DNA of 64,000 nucleotides from Neisseriaceae bacterium CLB008. Its GTDB lineage: Bacteria > Pseudomonadota > Gammaproteobacteria > Burkholderiales > Neisseriaceae. The DNA lies in the NCBI GenBank assembly GCA_041228285.1, contig CP166133.1, forward strand, positions 248,001-312,000, read 5' to 3'. A program made the position numbers and the translations under genes. The notes beneath the pieces are model-generated. The model saw nothing but the letters and a program-made list of their open reading frames with translations. It had not been told where the DNA came from and did not search any database. Each line of letters begins with the position of its first letter. Positions within the stretch are counted from its first letter, which is position 1. Below are positions 48,494 through 57,339 of the stretch, piece by piece.

Positions 48494-50311
48494 ATGCTTA
48501 AACCCATGGTAATGGCCCTAATGGTCTTGTTTGGTGGTCAGGCTCTGGCCGCGGCTAAGCCTTCTGAAGTGGCGCCAATGAGTGCGCCAGATGTGATTGA
48601 AAAGACACAAATTGGTCCCGTTGAAGTGGTTAATACTTATGTTGTGCCAAATAATTTGATTAAGGCCGAGCGCCAAGCCAGCGGTTTATTGGGCATTTTG
48701 TCGAGTGAAATCATGTTGCAAAAAGGCCAAGTAGGGACGGCCTTAAATAGCTATGGTTATATGTTGCAAAACACCAAAGATCCCGCCGTGGCTGAACGCG
48801 CGGTCGACATTGCTTTGGCGATTCCTGATTTGGCTCGCGCCCGCCAATTGTTGGCTCAGTGGCAGCAGCTAGAACCGCAGGCCAGCCCAGCTCAAGTGCG
48901 GGCGCAGTGGGAATACGACCTCATGACTCAGCAGCTGAATAATGTGTTCGAGCGTTTGCCTGCGGTATTAGAAGACGCGAGCCTATCGCAGGCGCGGCGC
49001 ATTTTCTTATACATGGCCCAGCTGACGGTCGACAATACCGATTACAGCCGTCAGGGTTATCCTGCCGTGCATAAAGCGGCCCAGAAATACCCCGAACTAG
49101 AAGAAGCCGTGATGGCAGAGGCGATTTATGCCGGTCTGTCAGGTAAAACACGTGCTTCGATTGCCGGCTTGACTAAGTTGGCCCAGCTAGACCCCATGCT
49201 GTCCCCACGCAGTCAGGTGACCTTAAGCCTGTTGGCGAATAAGGTCCCTGGCCTGTTGACGACGTTCTTCTCTAAGGTTGACGCGCGTGATTTGTCTTAC
49301 GGTTGGCAAAAACTTCAGGTTGATGTCTTGCTAAAAGCGAATAAAGGCAACGAAGCTTACGCCAAGATGAAAGAGCTGCTGCAAAAAGAGCAGGATAATG
49401 CCGATCTCTACGTGGAAGCTGGCTATATCGCTCAGCAACTGCAGCGCCCTCGGGCTGAAGTGGCCGCTCATTTTGATCGTGCCTATGCGCTAGGTGATGC
49501 GACGCAAAAAAGTAAGGTGGCGATGCTTGCTGGAGTGAATGCTTTGGATGGCGACGATGTAGAGCGTGCCAAAACCTGGCTGAAAAAAGTAGACAGTGAG
49601 CGCTACGCCTTCGACAAAAATATTTACCTGACTTTGATTGCGCTGAAAGAAGAGGCTTATGCCGATGCTAAGGGCTATTTGGCGGCGGCCAAGCCTCATG
49701 TGGCGCAGGGCATTGTGTTTAATGAGTCTGATTGGCTGCGTGCCGATTTAATGCTGATGCATGCGCAAAAAGCGCCGCCGCAAGCGCTATTGACTCATTT
49801 AACCAAATTGATTGACCGTGAGATGGCCAAAGGCCAAAAGGCCAATCAGGCCGTCTTGGCCGTCTTGCTCTACGATCGAGGCATCATCTATGCGGATAAG
49901 CTGAAGCAGCCAGAGGCCGCGATTGCCGACTTTGCAAAAGTGCTGGTGTGGCAGCCTAAGGATGCCGAAACCTTAAACGCCATGGGCTATACCATGCTGT
50001 TCATTCCTGGGCGCATGAATGATGCGATTGAACACATTGAAGCGGCCTATGTATTGTCACCAAACTCACCTACGGTAAACGACAGCTTAGGCTGGGCCTA
50101 TTATCTACAGGGTAAGCCAGAGGCTGCTGAGCCTTATTTGAAGGTGGCCTACGATCGCTTCCCCGACACAGAGGTGGTGTTGCACTATGTCGAAGTGCTG
50201 TGGCAGCTCGGTAAGCATCAAGAGGCGCAGCGCGTGGCGGATAAAGCCTTGGCCGATCCAGAGTCAGCTGAGCGCGTTCGGGCGCTGATGCAGCGCTTGG
50301 CCAAGCCTTAA
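48494..50311 (+). CDS. Periplasmic TPR repeat protein
   Basis: A 605-residue protein with a signal peptide (about 1-20, FGGQALA-A) and several tetratricopeptide repeats through the rest, clearest at the C-terminus (AETLNAMGYTMLF, NDSLGWAYYLQGKPEAAEPYL). TPR proteins in front of lolB are common in Neisseriaceae and relatives; the function is thought to be in envelope assembly but is not proven. ATG 48494 gives the clean signal peptide; ATG 48479 upstream is the alternative. Twelve bases separate it from lolB, implying one operon. Confidence 0.85.
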   Translation: MLKPMVMALMVLFGGQALAAAKPSEVAPMSAPDVIEKTQIGPVEVVNTYVVPNNLIKAERQASGLLGILSSEIMLQKGQVGTALNSYGYMLQNTKDPAVAERAVDIALAIPDLARARQLLAQWQQLEPQASPAQVRAQWEYDLMTQQLNNVFERLPAVLEDASLSQARRIFLYMAQLTVDNTDYSRQGYPAVHKAAQKYPELEEAVMAEAIYAGLSGKTRASIAGLTKLAQLDPMLSPRSQVTLSLLANKVPGLLTTFFSKVDARDLSYGWQKLQVDVLLKANKGNEAYAKMKELLQKEQDNADLYVEAGYIAQQLQRPRAEVAAHFDRAYALGDATQKSKVAMLAGVNALDGDDVERAKTWLKKVDSERYAFDKNIYLTLIALKEEAYADAKGYLAAAKPHVAQGIVFNESDWLRADLMLMHAQKAPPQALLTHLTKLIDREMAKGQKANQAVLAVLLYDRGIIYADKLKQPEAAIADFAKVLVWQPKDAETLNAMGYTMLFIPGRMNDAIEHIEAAYVLSPNSPTVNDSLGWAYYLQGKPEAAEPYLKVAYDRFPDTEVVLHYVEVLWQLGKHQEAQRVADKALADPESAERVRALMQRLAKP

Positions 50312-50323
50312 GGAGCCGCTGGG

Positions 50324-50920
50324 ATGAAACATTGGTTAAAAAAAGGGTTATTGGGCGCAGCGGTTCTGGCCTTGGGCGCGTGTAGTGTCTTTGATGGCCC
50401 GAAAGAAGCCATGCCTTGGCGCGCTTCAGAGGGCCTGCAAGAAAGCTTTTATGCTGAGGGTCGCCTGGCGGTTAAGATTGAAGAAAAAGGCTCGTATGCG
50501 CCTTTTGAATGGCTGGTGACCGTTGACAAGCAGGAAGTTGAAGTGAAGTCGCCCTTGGGTAATACGGTTGGCATCCTGTGTGAAGACGCTCAAGGTGTGA
50601 TTGCCGCCGGCAATAATGAAATATATGAAGACGACAGCGCCGAGGCCCTTAGTCAACGCCTATTGGGCTTTAGTCTGCCTTTAGATAAGCTACACTATTG
50701 GGCCAATGGTCAGTGGCTGCCGAATGAGCCTCATCATATTGACGGCAGCGGCCGCTTGCAGCAGCTGGGTTGGACCATAGAGCGCGCCGCCACGGTGGGC
50801 GAAGCTAAGCCGCGCCTATTGGTGCTGGAGCGCCCAGGGCTGACGCTGCGGCTGGTGTTTGATGAGTTTGCTGAGGCGCCAGAAGGCACTGAGGCGCTGT
50901 GTCGTATTCGTTCGAAATAA
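50324..50920 (+). CDS. lolB: Outer-membrane lipoprotein receptor LolB
   Basis: A 198-residue lipoprotein that accepts lipoproteins from LolA and inserts them into the outer membrane. The signal ends in lipobox LGAC (about 17-20). Typical features are FYAEGRLAVKIEEKGSYAPFEW, LGNTVGILCE, and a hydrophobic loop region. It is followed by ispE, the conserved lolB-ispE-prs order. The stop overlaps none of the next gene (22 bases apart). Confidence 0.93.
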   Translation: MKHWLKKGLLGAAVLALGACSVFDGPKEAMPWRASEGLQESFYAEGRLAVKIEEKGSYAPFEWLVTVDKQEVEVKSPLGNTVGILCEDAQGVIAAGNNEIYEDDSAEALSQRLLGFSLPLDKLHYWANGQWLPNEPHHIDGSGRLQQLGWTIERAATVGEAKPRLLVLERPGLTLRLVFDEFAEAPEGTEALCRIRSK

Positions 50921-50942
50921 TACTAGATGGGTTAGGATCACC

Positions 50943-51803
50943 ATGGTTGCACATGCAGTAGCGGCCGGCGCCAGCGCATACGCGGCTCCGGCTAAATTAA
51001 ATTTGATGTTGAAAATTGTGGGCCGTCGTGACGATGGCTACCATCTATTGGAAACGGTGTTTCGTTTTGTGGATTTGAACGACACCGTGTATTTGAAGGT
51101 GCGTGACGACGGCCAGATCGTGTTGCATACCCTCATCGAAGGGGTGGCGCCAGAGCAAGATTTAAGCGTGCGCGCTGCGCGTTTATTGCAGCAAAAAAGC
51201 GCTAGCCGCCTCGGTGCCGACATCTGGGTAGACAAAAAAATACCCATGGGCGGCGGCTTGGGTGGGGGCAGTTCTGATGCGGCGACCGTTCTTTTGGCTT
51301 TAAATCATCTGTGGAAAGTGCATTTTTCACGTCCTGAACTGATTCAACTTGGGGTGGGTTTGGGGGCGGATGTGCCGGTTTTTTTGTATGGACGAAATTC
51401 TTTTGCAACGGGCGTTGGCGAGGAATTGACCCCGGTTTCTTTGGAAAAACAATGGTATGTGATTGTGCGCCCGAATGTGCACGTAGAAACCGCGAAAATA
51501 TTTGCACATGAGGGGTTGACAAGGAATTCAATCCCCAGCATAATGCGAACCCTCACAACAACGCAGCAACGTCACAACGACATGCAGGACGTGGTGGTGA
51601 GTGAGTATCCTCAGGTTGCCGAAGCGTTAGACGCGCTGACAAAATTCGGTCAACCCCTGATGACAGGCTCTGGTTCATGTGTCTTTTTAGAGATCGAATC
51701 AGAAGGTGAGGCAAGACAAGTTTATCAAGCTTTGTCTGAGCAGCAATATGAAGTGTACTGTGTTCAAGGTTTATCAGAACATCCGCTTCTAAGCTTAGGC
51801 TAG
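50943..51803 (+). CDS. ispE: 4-diphosphocytidyl-2-C-methyl-D-erythritol kinase
   Basis: A 286-residue GHMP kinase of the non-mevalonate isoprenoid pathway. [20 protein letters not shown] is the N-terminal substrate motif, [14 protein letters not shown] (about 101-114) is the ATP loop, and [12 protein letters not shown] (about 240) closes the site. ATG 50943 begins the family-like N-terminus with AGGA upstream. A near-perfect sigma70 promoter lies inside the gene at 51516-51544. Confidence 0.95.
   Translation: MVAHAVAAGASAYAAPAKLNLMLKIVGRRDDGYHLLETVFRFVDLNDTVYLKVRDDGQIVLHTLIEGVAPEQDLSVRAARLLQQKSASRLGADIWVDKKIPMGGGLGGGSSDAATVLLALNHLWKVHFSRPELIQLGVGLGADVPVFLYGRNSFATGVGEELTPVSLEKQWYVIVRPNVHVETAKIFAHEGLTRNSIPSIMRTLTTTQQRHNDMQDVVVSEYPQVAEALDALTKFGQPLMTGSGSCVFLEIESEGEARQVYQALSEQQYEVYCVQGLSEHPLLSLG
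51516..51544 (+). promoter_or_regulatory. Consensus sigma70 promoter inside ispE
   Basis: TTGACA (51516-51521), exactly 17 bases, CATAAT (51539-51544). It would start a transcript about 260 bases before tRNA-Gln. Strength by sequence is high, but it may be chance since it lies in coding sequence. Confidence 0.6.
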
Positions 51804-51809
51804 GTTTAT

Positions 51810-51884
51810 TGGGGTGTCGCCAAGTGGTAAGGCACTGGATTTTGATTCCAGCATTCGTAGGTTCGATCCCTACCACCCCAGCCA
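51810..51884 (+). tRNA. tRNA-Gln (anticodon UUG)
   Basis: Full cloverleaf. Acceptor TGGGGTG with CACCCCA, anticodon loop TTTTGAT giving TTG, T loop TTCGATC, discriminator G and encoded CCA. It begins seven bases after the ispE stop, and a terminator follows. The ispE-tRNA-Gln-prs order is common in betaproteobacteria. Confidence 0.96.
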
Positions 51885-51890
51885 AATAAT

Positions 51891-51927
51891 AAAAAAAGCG
51901 TGTAAGGTGACTTACACGCTTTTTTTA
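51891..51927 (+). terminator. Terminator after tRNA-Gln
   Basis: A 15-bp stem (51892-51906 with 51911-51925) flanked by A and T tracts. It ends the tRNA transcript before prs. Confidence 0.9.
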
Positions 51928-51975
51928 TGTCTTTTTTTAATGTGTTGTGAAAATGTTTCTGGCGTGCGGCTTTAT

Positions 51976-52004
51976 TTGGTTTGCTTGGCAGAAGCGTGTA
52001 TCAT
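51976..52004 (+). promoter_or_regulatory. Possible prs promoter
   Basis: TTGGTT (51976-51981), 17 bases, TATCAT (51999-52004), about 90 bases before prs. Confidence 0.45.
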
Positions 52005-52095
52005 GGCATGCGGTGTGAAAAAGCACACTTTAAACCATATTTTTATGGGCTTAAGTATGAAACAAAAAACGAAATTAAACGTGAGCGAAGGTAAA

Positions 52096-53079
52096 ATGGC
52101 TGCATATGATAGTTTGATGGTGTTTACGGGCAATGCTAACCCTGAGTTGGCCGTTAACGTAGTAAAACACCTAGATATTTCAATTGGTCGCGCGTCTGTT
52201 GGCCGTTTTTCTGATGGTGAAGTAGCGGTTGAATTGCTGGAAAACGTACGCGGTCGCGACGTGTTCATCTTGCAACCTACCTGCGCCCCCACCAACGATA
52301 ACTTGATGGAAATTTTGACCATGGCCGATGCGCTTAAGCGTGCTTCTGCTGGTCGTATTACCGCTGCCATTCCTTATTTTGGCTATGCACGTCAAGACCG
52401 TCGTCCTCGTTCTGTTCGTGTCCCTATTTCTGCTAAGCTTGTGGCCAATATGCTGTATTCAGCCGGCGTTGACCGTGTGTTGACCGTTGACCTACATGCT
52501 GACCAAATTCAAGGCTTTTTCGACATCCCCGTGGACAACGTTTACGCCACCCCGATTCTGACCAACGACATCATCCAGCAACGCATGGAAAATGTGACCG
52601 TGGTGAGCCCAGACATCGGTGGCGTGGTTCGTGCCCGTGCCGTGGCGAAAATGCTGCATGCCGATCTAGCCATCATCGACAAACGTCGTCCTAAAGCCAA
52701 CGTGGCTGAGGTGATGAACATCATCGGTGACATCGAAGGCCGTACTTGTGTGATCGTGGACGACATGATCGACACCGCCAACACCCTATGTAAAGCCGCT
52801 TCTGCGCTAAAAGAGCGCGGCGCCGCTCGCGTGTTGGCTTATGCAACCCATCCTGTGTTCTCAGGTGAAGCGGTTGCCCGTATTAATTCATCAGACATTG
52901 ACGAAGTGGTCATCACCGATACCATTCCTTTGAGTGCTGAAGCCAAAGCTTCACCGCGCATTCGTCAGGTAACCATTGCTGGCTTGATGGCCGAAACCGT
53001 TCGCCGCATCAGCAATGAAGAGTCAGTGTCTTACCTCTTTAATGAGGAATTGGTTACGCCAGGTTCATTCCTGCCGTAG
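52096..53079 (+). CDS. prs: Ribose-phosphate pyrophosphokinase
   Basis: A 327-residue PRPP synthase feeding nucleotide, His and Trp synthesis. Class I motifs: [32 protein letters not shown] (the flexible loop), [18 protein letters not shown] and the PRPP loop [13 protein letters not shown] (about 223-235). ATG 52096 gives [19 protein letters not shown], the Neisseria-like start; ATG 52057 is in frame upstream. It supplies PRPP to hpt, found 24 kb away. Confidence 0.97.
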   Translation: MAAYDSLMVFTGNANPELAVNVVKHLDISIGRASVGRFSDGEVAVELLENVRGRDVFILQPTCAPTNDNLMEILTMADALKRASAGRITAAIPYFGYARQDRRPRSVRVPISAKLVANMLYSAGVDRVLTVDLHADQIQGFFDIPVDNVYATPILTNDIIQQRMENVTVVSPDIGGVVRARAVAKMLHADLAIIDKRRPKANVAEVMNIIGDIEGRTCVIVDDMIDTANTLCKAASALKERGAARVLAYATHPVFSGEAVARINSSDIDEVVITDTIPLSAEAKASPRIRQVTIAGLMAETVRRISNEESVSYLFNEELVTPGSFLP

Positions 53080-53136
53080 GCATTGCCGACTGGTCGCGGT
53101 TTGGCAGTGTTTTTTTAACTTTAGGAGTTTTATACT

Positions 53137-53763
53137 ATGTCATACGAAATTAAAGCTACCCTACGCGAAGAGCAAGGCACTGGTGCGAGCCGCCGCCTAC
53201 GTCGCGAAGGTAAACTACCTGCAGTAATCTATGGTGATAATCAAGAAGCCAAAGCCATTACTGTTGAACACAATGCTGTTTTCTACGCGTTGCAAAACGA
53301 AAGCTTCCACAGCTCTGTGTTGAAAATTGAATTGGAAGGCAAAACCAGCGAAGTCATCGTACGTGATTTCCAAATGCATCCGTTCAAACCTGCGGTACAA
53401 CACATTGACTTCCAAGTGGTTAACGCTAAAGAAGAAGTTAAAGTACGTGTGCCACTACACATTGTGAACGCTGATAAATCACCTGCCGTTAAGCTACAAG
53501 GCGGCCGTATTTCTCAGTTGATCAGCATGATCGAAGTGATTGCTCTGCCTACCGCTATTCCTGAGTTCTTGGACTTAGACGTGCTTAAAGCCGTTGGTGG
53601 TCAAGTATTGCACATCTCTGACATTAAATTCCCAGAAGGTGTTAAATCTGTTGCTTTGGCTCGTGATACCGACTTGGCCGTGGCTTCTGTGTCAGGCAAA
53701 GGCCGTGCCATTGTTGAAGACGAAGAAGAAGCGCCTGCTGAAGAAGCACCAGCAGCTGAATAA
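53137..53763 (+). CDS. rplY: 50S ribosomal protein L25/general stress protein Ctc
   Basis: A 208-residue two-domain L25 that binds 5S rRNA. The N-terminal L25 domain (1-95) has [20 protein letters not shown], the TL5-type beta domain follows (96-190), and there is an acidic, Ala/Pro/Glu-rich tail. Length fits the Ctc long form. It is 57 bases after prs and followed by a terminator. In many relatives pth comes next; it does not here. Confidence 0.96.
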   Translation: MSYEIKATLREEQGTGASRRLRREGKLPAVIYGDNQEAKAITVEHNAVFYALQNESFHSSVLKIELEGKTSEVIVRDFQMHPFKPAVQHIDFQVVNAKEEVKVRVPLHIVNADKSPAVKLQGGRISQLISMIEVIALPTAIPEFLDLDVLKAVGGQVLHISDIKFPEGVKSVALARDTDLAVASVSGKGRAIVEDEEEAPAEEAPAAE

Positions 53764-53779
53764 GCTTAACGCTTGTGTT

Positions 53780-53811
53780 AAAAAACCCGCGTGTTGCACG
53801 CGGGTTTTTTT
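53780..53811 (+). terminator. Terminator after rplY
   Basis: A 14-bp stem (53780-53793 with 53797-53810), loop TTG, A and T tracts at both ends. Confidence 0.92.
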
Positions 53812-53890
53812 GCGTCTGGGCTAAAGAGCCCGCGCTGTGGTGAATTAGGCGTTAATGTGTGACATTGGTCAGGGTTTGCGCGGCCTTGGC

Positions 53891-53919
53891 TTGGGCCTTG
53901 GCGCAATCAGGGTTATACT
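53891..53919 (+). promoter_or_regulatory. Possible promoter of universal stress protein gene
   Basis: TTGGGC (53891-53896), 17 bases, TATACT (53914-53919), 40 bases before the start codon. Confidence 0.55.
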
Positions 53920-53958
53920 ATTAAGCAGACAGAATAAAATGGAAAAAGGAGGGTGCAT

Positions 53959-54438
53959 ATGTACAAACATCTTGTGGTGGCCGTAGACGGCAGTAATACC
54001 AGCTTATTGGCTTTAAAACACGCATCAGAATTGGCCGTATTGTTACAGGCGAAACTGACCTTGGTAACCGTGGCGAATCCAACCGAATACATGGCCTTGG
54101 CGCCAGAGTTTTTACAGCACGGTAATTATGAAGAAACCGCCCGCGTTCAAGGGCAGGCCGTTTTAGATGCTGCCTTGGCCGCAGCGCGCGCCGATGGCGT
54201 CACCGAATTAGACAGCCACATGGCTATTTCCAGCAAGGGTGCAAAAGACATGGCGCAGCTGTTGGTGAACTATGCGAATGAACATGGCGCCGACGCCATT
54301 GTGCTGGGCACTCACGGGCGATCAGGCTTGATGCACTTGCTCATGGGCAGCTTTGCTGAAACCGTGATGCGCTTGAGCACTTTGCCGTTGTTGGTGATCC
54401 GTAACGATCAACAAGAATCCACTCAGGACGATGATTAA
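53959..54438 (+). CDS. Universal stress protein (UspA family)
   Basis: A 159-residue Usp domain. It has HLVVAVDGSNTSLLALKHA at the start and the ATP-binding signature G-x2-G-x9-G-S as GTHGRSGLMHLLMGSFAE near residue 118, so it is likely an ATP-binding Usp. The ribosome site AAAGGAGGG lies five bases upstream of ATG 53959. It is a single-gene unit with promoter and terminator. The process it serves is unknown. Confidence 0.92.
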   Translation: MYKHLVVAVDGSNTSLLALKHASELAVLLQAKLTLVTVANPTEYMALAPEFLQHGNYEETARVQGQAVLDAALAAARADGVTELDSHMAISSKGAKDMAQLLVNYANEHGADAIVLGTHGRSGLMHLLMGSFAETVMRLSTLPLLVIRNDQQESTQDDD

Positions 54439-54465
54439 GCTTAAGCCTTAAATCGTGCGCTGAAT

Positions 54466-54495
54466 AAAAGCCTGATGCTTGCATCAGGCTTTTTT
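54466..54495 (+). terminator. Terminator after universal stress protein gene
   Basis: A 13-bp stem (54466-54478 with 54481-54493), two-base loop, then a T tract. Confidence 0.9.
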
Positions 54496-54587
54496 GCGAC
54501 TGGCTGCGCTCTGGCGGCCATTTGACGTATAATTGAGGCATCTGAATCAATCGCATGCTGCCCTTGGGTGGCGTACTGGGAAATGGG

Positions 54588-55397
54588 ATGTTGATGCAAG
54601 TAGAAGCAACCGTAAATGAACGCCGCTTTGGGGGCATTGCACGCTTATATGGCGCGCCCGCTTTGGCCTATTTTGCTCAGGCGCACGTGTGCGTGGTGGG
54701 CTTGGGTGGCGTTGGCTCATGGGTGGTGGAGGCCTTGGCCCGCACCGGAGTGGGGCGGCTGACCATCATTGATCTAGACAATGTGGCGGAATCAAACATC
54801 AATCGCCAGCTGCCGGCCGTGGATTCTCAGCTAGGTAAGCCTAAAGTCATGGCTTTGGCTGAGCGCGTGTTTGACATTAATCCTCAGTGCCAGGTGCGGC
54901 AAATTGAAGATTTTGTCACTGAAGAGAATCTGGCCGACTACTTGCCAGCCGACTGTGACTTTGTGGTGGATGCCATTGATCAAGTGCGGGTGAAGGCGGC
55001 CATGGCTAACTATATGGTTCGTCATAAAATACCGTTTGTGGTGTCCGGCGGCGCGGGTGGGCAGAAAAACCCAGCCTTGATTCAAAGCGCCGATTTAGGC
55101 GCCGTCAAGCAAGATCCGCTCTTGGCGAATATGCGCTATACCTTAAAAAAACGGTACGGCTTTAGCCGCGATTTAAGCAAAAAAATGCGCGTGCCGTGCG
55201 TGTTTTCTACCGAGCAAATTACCCCGCCGCAGGTGGCCGAAGCTTGTGCCAGCGATGCCGCCCCGCAAGGCCTATCTTGCGCAGGCTACGGCGCCAGTAT
55301 GATGGTCACGGCCACGTTTGGCCTACATTGTGCTCAGGCGTGTATTGATGCCTTAGTGAAACAATCTCAGGCACAGCTGGCCAAGGCTGGCTCATGA
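54588..55397 (+). CDS. tcdA: tRNA threonylcarbamoyladenosine dehydratase
   Basis: A 269-residue E1-like enzyme that cyclises t6A to ct6A at position 37 of tRNA with ATP. The nucleotide loop is CVVGLGGVGSWVVEALARTG (about 32-51), DLDNVAESNINRQ follows, and FVVSGGAGGQKNP and the Cys in QGLSCAGYG near residue 236 complete the family. ATG 54588 was chosen; ATG 54594 or 54555 are possible. Its stop overlaps scpA by four bases. Confidence 0.93.
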   Translation: MLMQVEATVNERRFGGIARLYGAPALAYFAQAHVCVVGLGGVGSWVVEALARTGVGRLTIIDLDNVAESNINRQLPAVDSQLGKPKVMALAERVFDINPQCQVRQIEDFVTEENLADYLPADCDFVVDAIDQVRVKAAMANYMVRHKIPFVVSGGAGGQKNPALIQSADLGAVKQDPLLANMRYTLKKRYGFSRDLSKKMRVPCVFSTEQITPPQVAEACASDAAPQGLSCAGYGASMMVTATFGLHCAQACIDALVKQSQAQLAKAGS

Positions 55398-56203
55398 CGG
55401 TTCACGACGCAGCCCTAGGCGTGCCGTTGGCTCATGTGTTTGGGCAGCCAGTGTTGGACGTGCCGCAGGATTTATTCATTCCACCTGATGCTTTGAAGGT
55501 GGTGTTGGAAAGTTTTGAAGGCCCGTTGGATTTGCTGTTGTATTTGATCCGTAAGCAAAACATGGACGTGCTGAATATTCCCATGGTGGCCATTACCGAG
55601 CAATATTTGGCTTACATCAGCGGCATGCAGCAGCACCAGCTGGATTTGGTGGCCGAGTATTTGCTGATGGCGGCCATGCTGATAGAGATTAAATCACGCT
55701 TATTGCTGCCGAAGCTGCATCAGGCTGAGGATGAAGAAGAAGATCCGCGCGCTGAGCTGGTGCGCCGCCTTTTGGCCTATGAACAAATGAAGCTGGCCGC
55801 AGCAGGATTGGATGAATTGCCCCAGGCTGGGCGAGATTTTGCTTGGGTGGTGATGCATTTAGAAGGTGATGCGGTGGCGCCACAGCTGCCCGATGTGTGC
55901 GTGGCAGACTTAAAACAGGCGTGGCTGGCGATTTTATCGCGCGCCAAACACACTCAAAGTCATCAGGTTCAAACCGAAACCTTGTCGGTGCGGGCGCAGA
56001 TGACGCATATCTTGCAGCAGTTGCAGACGAGCGGCTCGGCAGTGTTTGAGGCTTTTTTTGACATCGAAGCCGGCGTGACCCATCTGGTGGTGAGTTTTAT
56101 CGCCGTGTTGGAGCTGGTGAAAGAAGGCCTGATTCGGATTGTGCAAGAGGCGCCTTATCGGCCGATCTGGGTACACGGCAGTGGCTCCTCAGCCTCACTG
56201 TAA
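55394..56203 (+). CDS. scpA: Segregation and condensation protein A
   Basis: A 269-residue kleisin that binds SMC and ScpB in chromosome organisation. The N-terminal SMC-neck-binding region has VLESFEGPLDLLLYLIRKQNMD, and the C-terminal winged helix has TSGSAVFEAFFDIEAGVTHLVVSFIAVLEL. scpB is not seen in the window, though it usually lies near. It starts at an ATGA overlap with tcdA. Confidence 0.94.
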   Translation: MTVHDAALGVPLAHVFGQPVLDVPQDLFIPPDALKVVLESFEGPLDLLLYLIRKQNMDVLNIPMVAITEQYLAYISGMQQHQLDLVAEYLLMAAMLIEIKSRLLLPKLHQAEDEEEDPRAELVRRLLAYEQMKLAAAGLDELPQAGRDFAWVVMHLEGDAVAPQLPDVCVADLKQAWLAILSRAKHTQSHQVQTETLSVRAQMTHILQQLQTSGSAVFEAFFDIEAGVTHLVVSFIAVLELVKEGLIRIVQEAPYRPIWVHGSGSSASL

Positions 56204-56223
56204 AGAATAAAGAGAGACTAAAT

Positions 56224-56676
56224 ATGAAGGTTGTGAATCCCAAAGTACACGAAACCTTGCGAGATCATTATATGATTTTACCGCACTGTAAAGCTCTAGG
56301 TTTGCGCTATGACGGCGTTGAGGGTGACGCCATTGTGCTGAGCTTACCTTGGCAAAAGGTGCTTAACGGCGCCGATGGTGCCATGCATGGCGGACCTTTA
56401 GCGACGCTGGTTGACGTGGCTTGCGCCATCTCGGTGACGGCGTGGCTGCCTCAGTTTGAGGCATTGGCCACTTTAGACATGCGCTTGGATTTTTTACGTC
56501 CAGTGCGGCCTAACGTCCCTGTCGTGGCGCGCGCCGTGTGTGAACGGGTAGAGGGCATGATTGCCTACGTGAAGGCCGAGTGCCATCAAGAAGGAGAGTC
56601 TGAGCCAGTGATGTTGTGTACTGCTGCCTTCATTCGCTCACCGTTGCCGCGTGCGGTTTTGGAGGCTTGGACATGA
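56224..56676 (+). CDS. PaaI-type hotdog thioesterase (first of pair)
   Basis: A 150-residue hotdog-fold protein. The acyl-CoA thioesterase motif is DGAMHGGPLATLVDVACAISV (about 51-71), with the HGG loop, and ATLDMRLDFLRPV follows. Likely hydrolyses an acyl- or aryl-CoA; the substrate is unknown. It is 20 bases after scpA and overlaps the second thioesterase by four bases. Confidence 0.85.
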   Translation: MKVVNPKVHETLRDHYMILPHCKALGLRYDGVEGDAIVLSLPWQKVLNGADGAMHGGPLATLVDVACAISVTAWLPQFEALATLDMRLDFLRPVRPNVPVVARAVCERVEGMIAYVKAECHQEGESEPVMLCTAAFIRSPLPRAVLEAWT

Positions 56677-57083
56677 GTTTTATAGAACGCAAAAGCGCTA
56701 CGGCCACTTTGTATCAGCACATGCCGTACGCTCAATGGATTGACATGCGGGTAGGGCATGATGCGGCGCATGCGCAGCTGTGCCACTTGCCTTTTCGTGC
56801 CGATTTAATCGGCAATACGGTTTTGCCGGCTTTACACGGCGGCCTGATGGCAGGCTTTTTGCAGTCGGCGGCGTGGGTGGGTGCTTTTGGTGCAGCTGAA
56901 GGGCCGGTGAAACTATTGGATTTTTCGCTGGACTATTTACGCCCGGGATTGGCTCAGGATGCTTATGCTGATTTTGACATTGTGCGCATAGGCCAGCGCA
57001 TCGTTAATGTGCAGGTGCGCATGTGGCAAAGCGATAAGGCTAAATTAATCGCCACGGCGCGGGCGCATTTTGAGCGCGTGTAG
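56673..57083 (+). CDS. PaaI-type hotdog thioesterase (second of pair)
   Basis: A 136-residue hotdog protein similar in layout to the previous one (LPALHGGLMAGFLQSAAWVG, then LLDFSLDYLRPG) but divergent. ATG 56673 is used because it overlaps the upstream stop and starts the domain; the longer frame lies inside the previous gene. The pair may act as a heteromer, since homodimers or tetramers are usual in the family (inference). Confidence 0.83.
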   Translation: MSFIERKSATATLYQHMPYAQWIDMRVGHDAAHAQLCHLPFRADLIGNTVLPALHGGLMAGFLQSAAWVGAFGAAEGPVKLLDFSLDYLRPGLAQDAYADFDIVRIGQRIVNVQVRMWQSDKAKLIATARAHFERV

Positions 57084-57097
57084 TTGAAATGAAGATC

Positions 57098-57130
57098 ATA
57101 AAAAAGCAAACCGTTTGGTTTGCTTTTTTT
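57098..57130 (+). terminator. Terminator after thioesterase pair
   Basis: A 13-bp stem (57100-57112 with 57117-57129), loop GTTT, A and T tracts at both ends. It closes tcdA-scpA-thioesterases. Confidence 0.92.
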
Positions 57131-57135
57131 GTGGG

Positions 57136-57300
57136 TGGGGATGGTGTAAAGCGCAGCGTGCCTACCGTTTTGAATTATTTAATTAATAGCATTAATAATG
57201 CTTCGGTTACTTTGCTATTGATTAGTCGTTTTGTTTCGCCTACAGGCGAAAGGCAACCTTTAATCAATAGCGATATGGCCGAAGCACTGACGGTCGATTG
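57136..57300. repeat. Dispersed repeat, copy B, as a palindrome
   Basis: 57141-57170 matches block 1 of copy A at 29.2 kb. 57199-57224 and 57261-57286 form imperfect inverted arms (21 of 26 match), both resembling block 2 of copy A. The centre TTTCGCCT-AC-AGGCGAAA (57234-57251) is a perfect 8-bp hairpin. Together it looks like two block-2 units joined head to head. A 70-codon frame across it is not believed. Confidence 0.75.
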
Positions 57301-57339
57301 AATACAAATGACCAACAAGCCATGATCGTTCATCATCGT

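Noticed and set aside
57089-57301. 70-codon frame over repeat copy B
   Set aside because: It begins in the terminator of the thioesterase pair and reads through the palindrome; no family resemblance.
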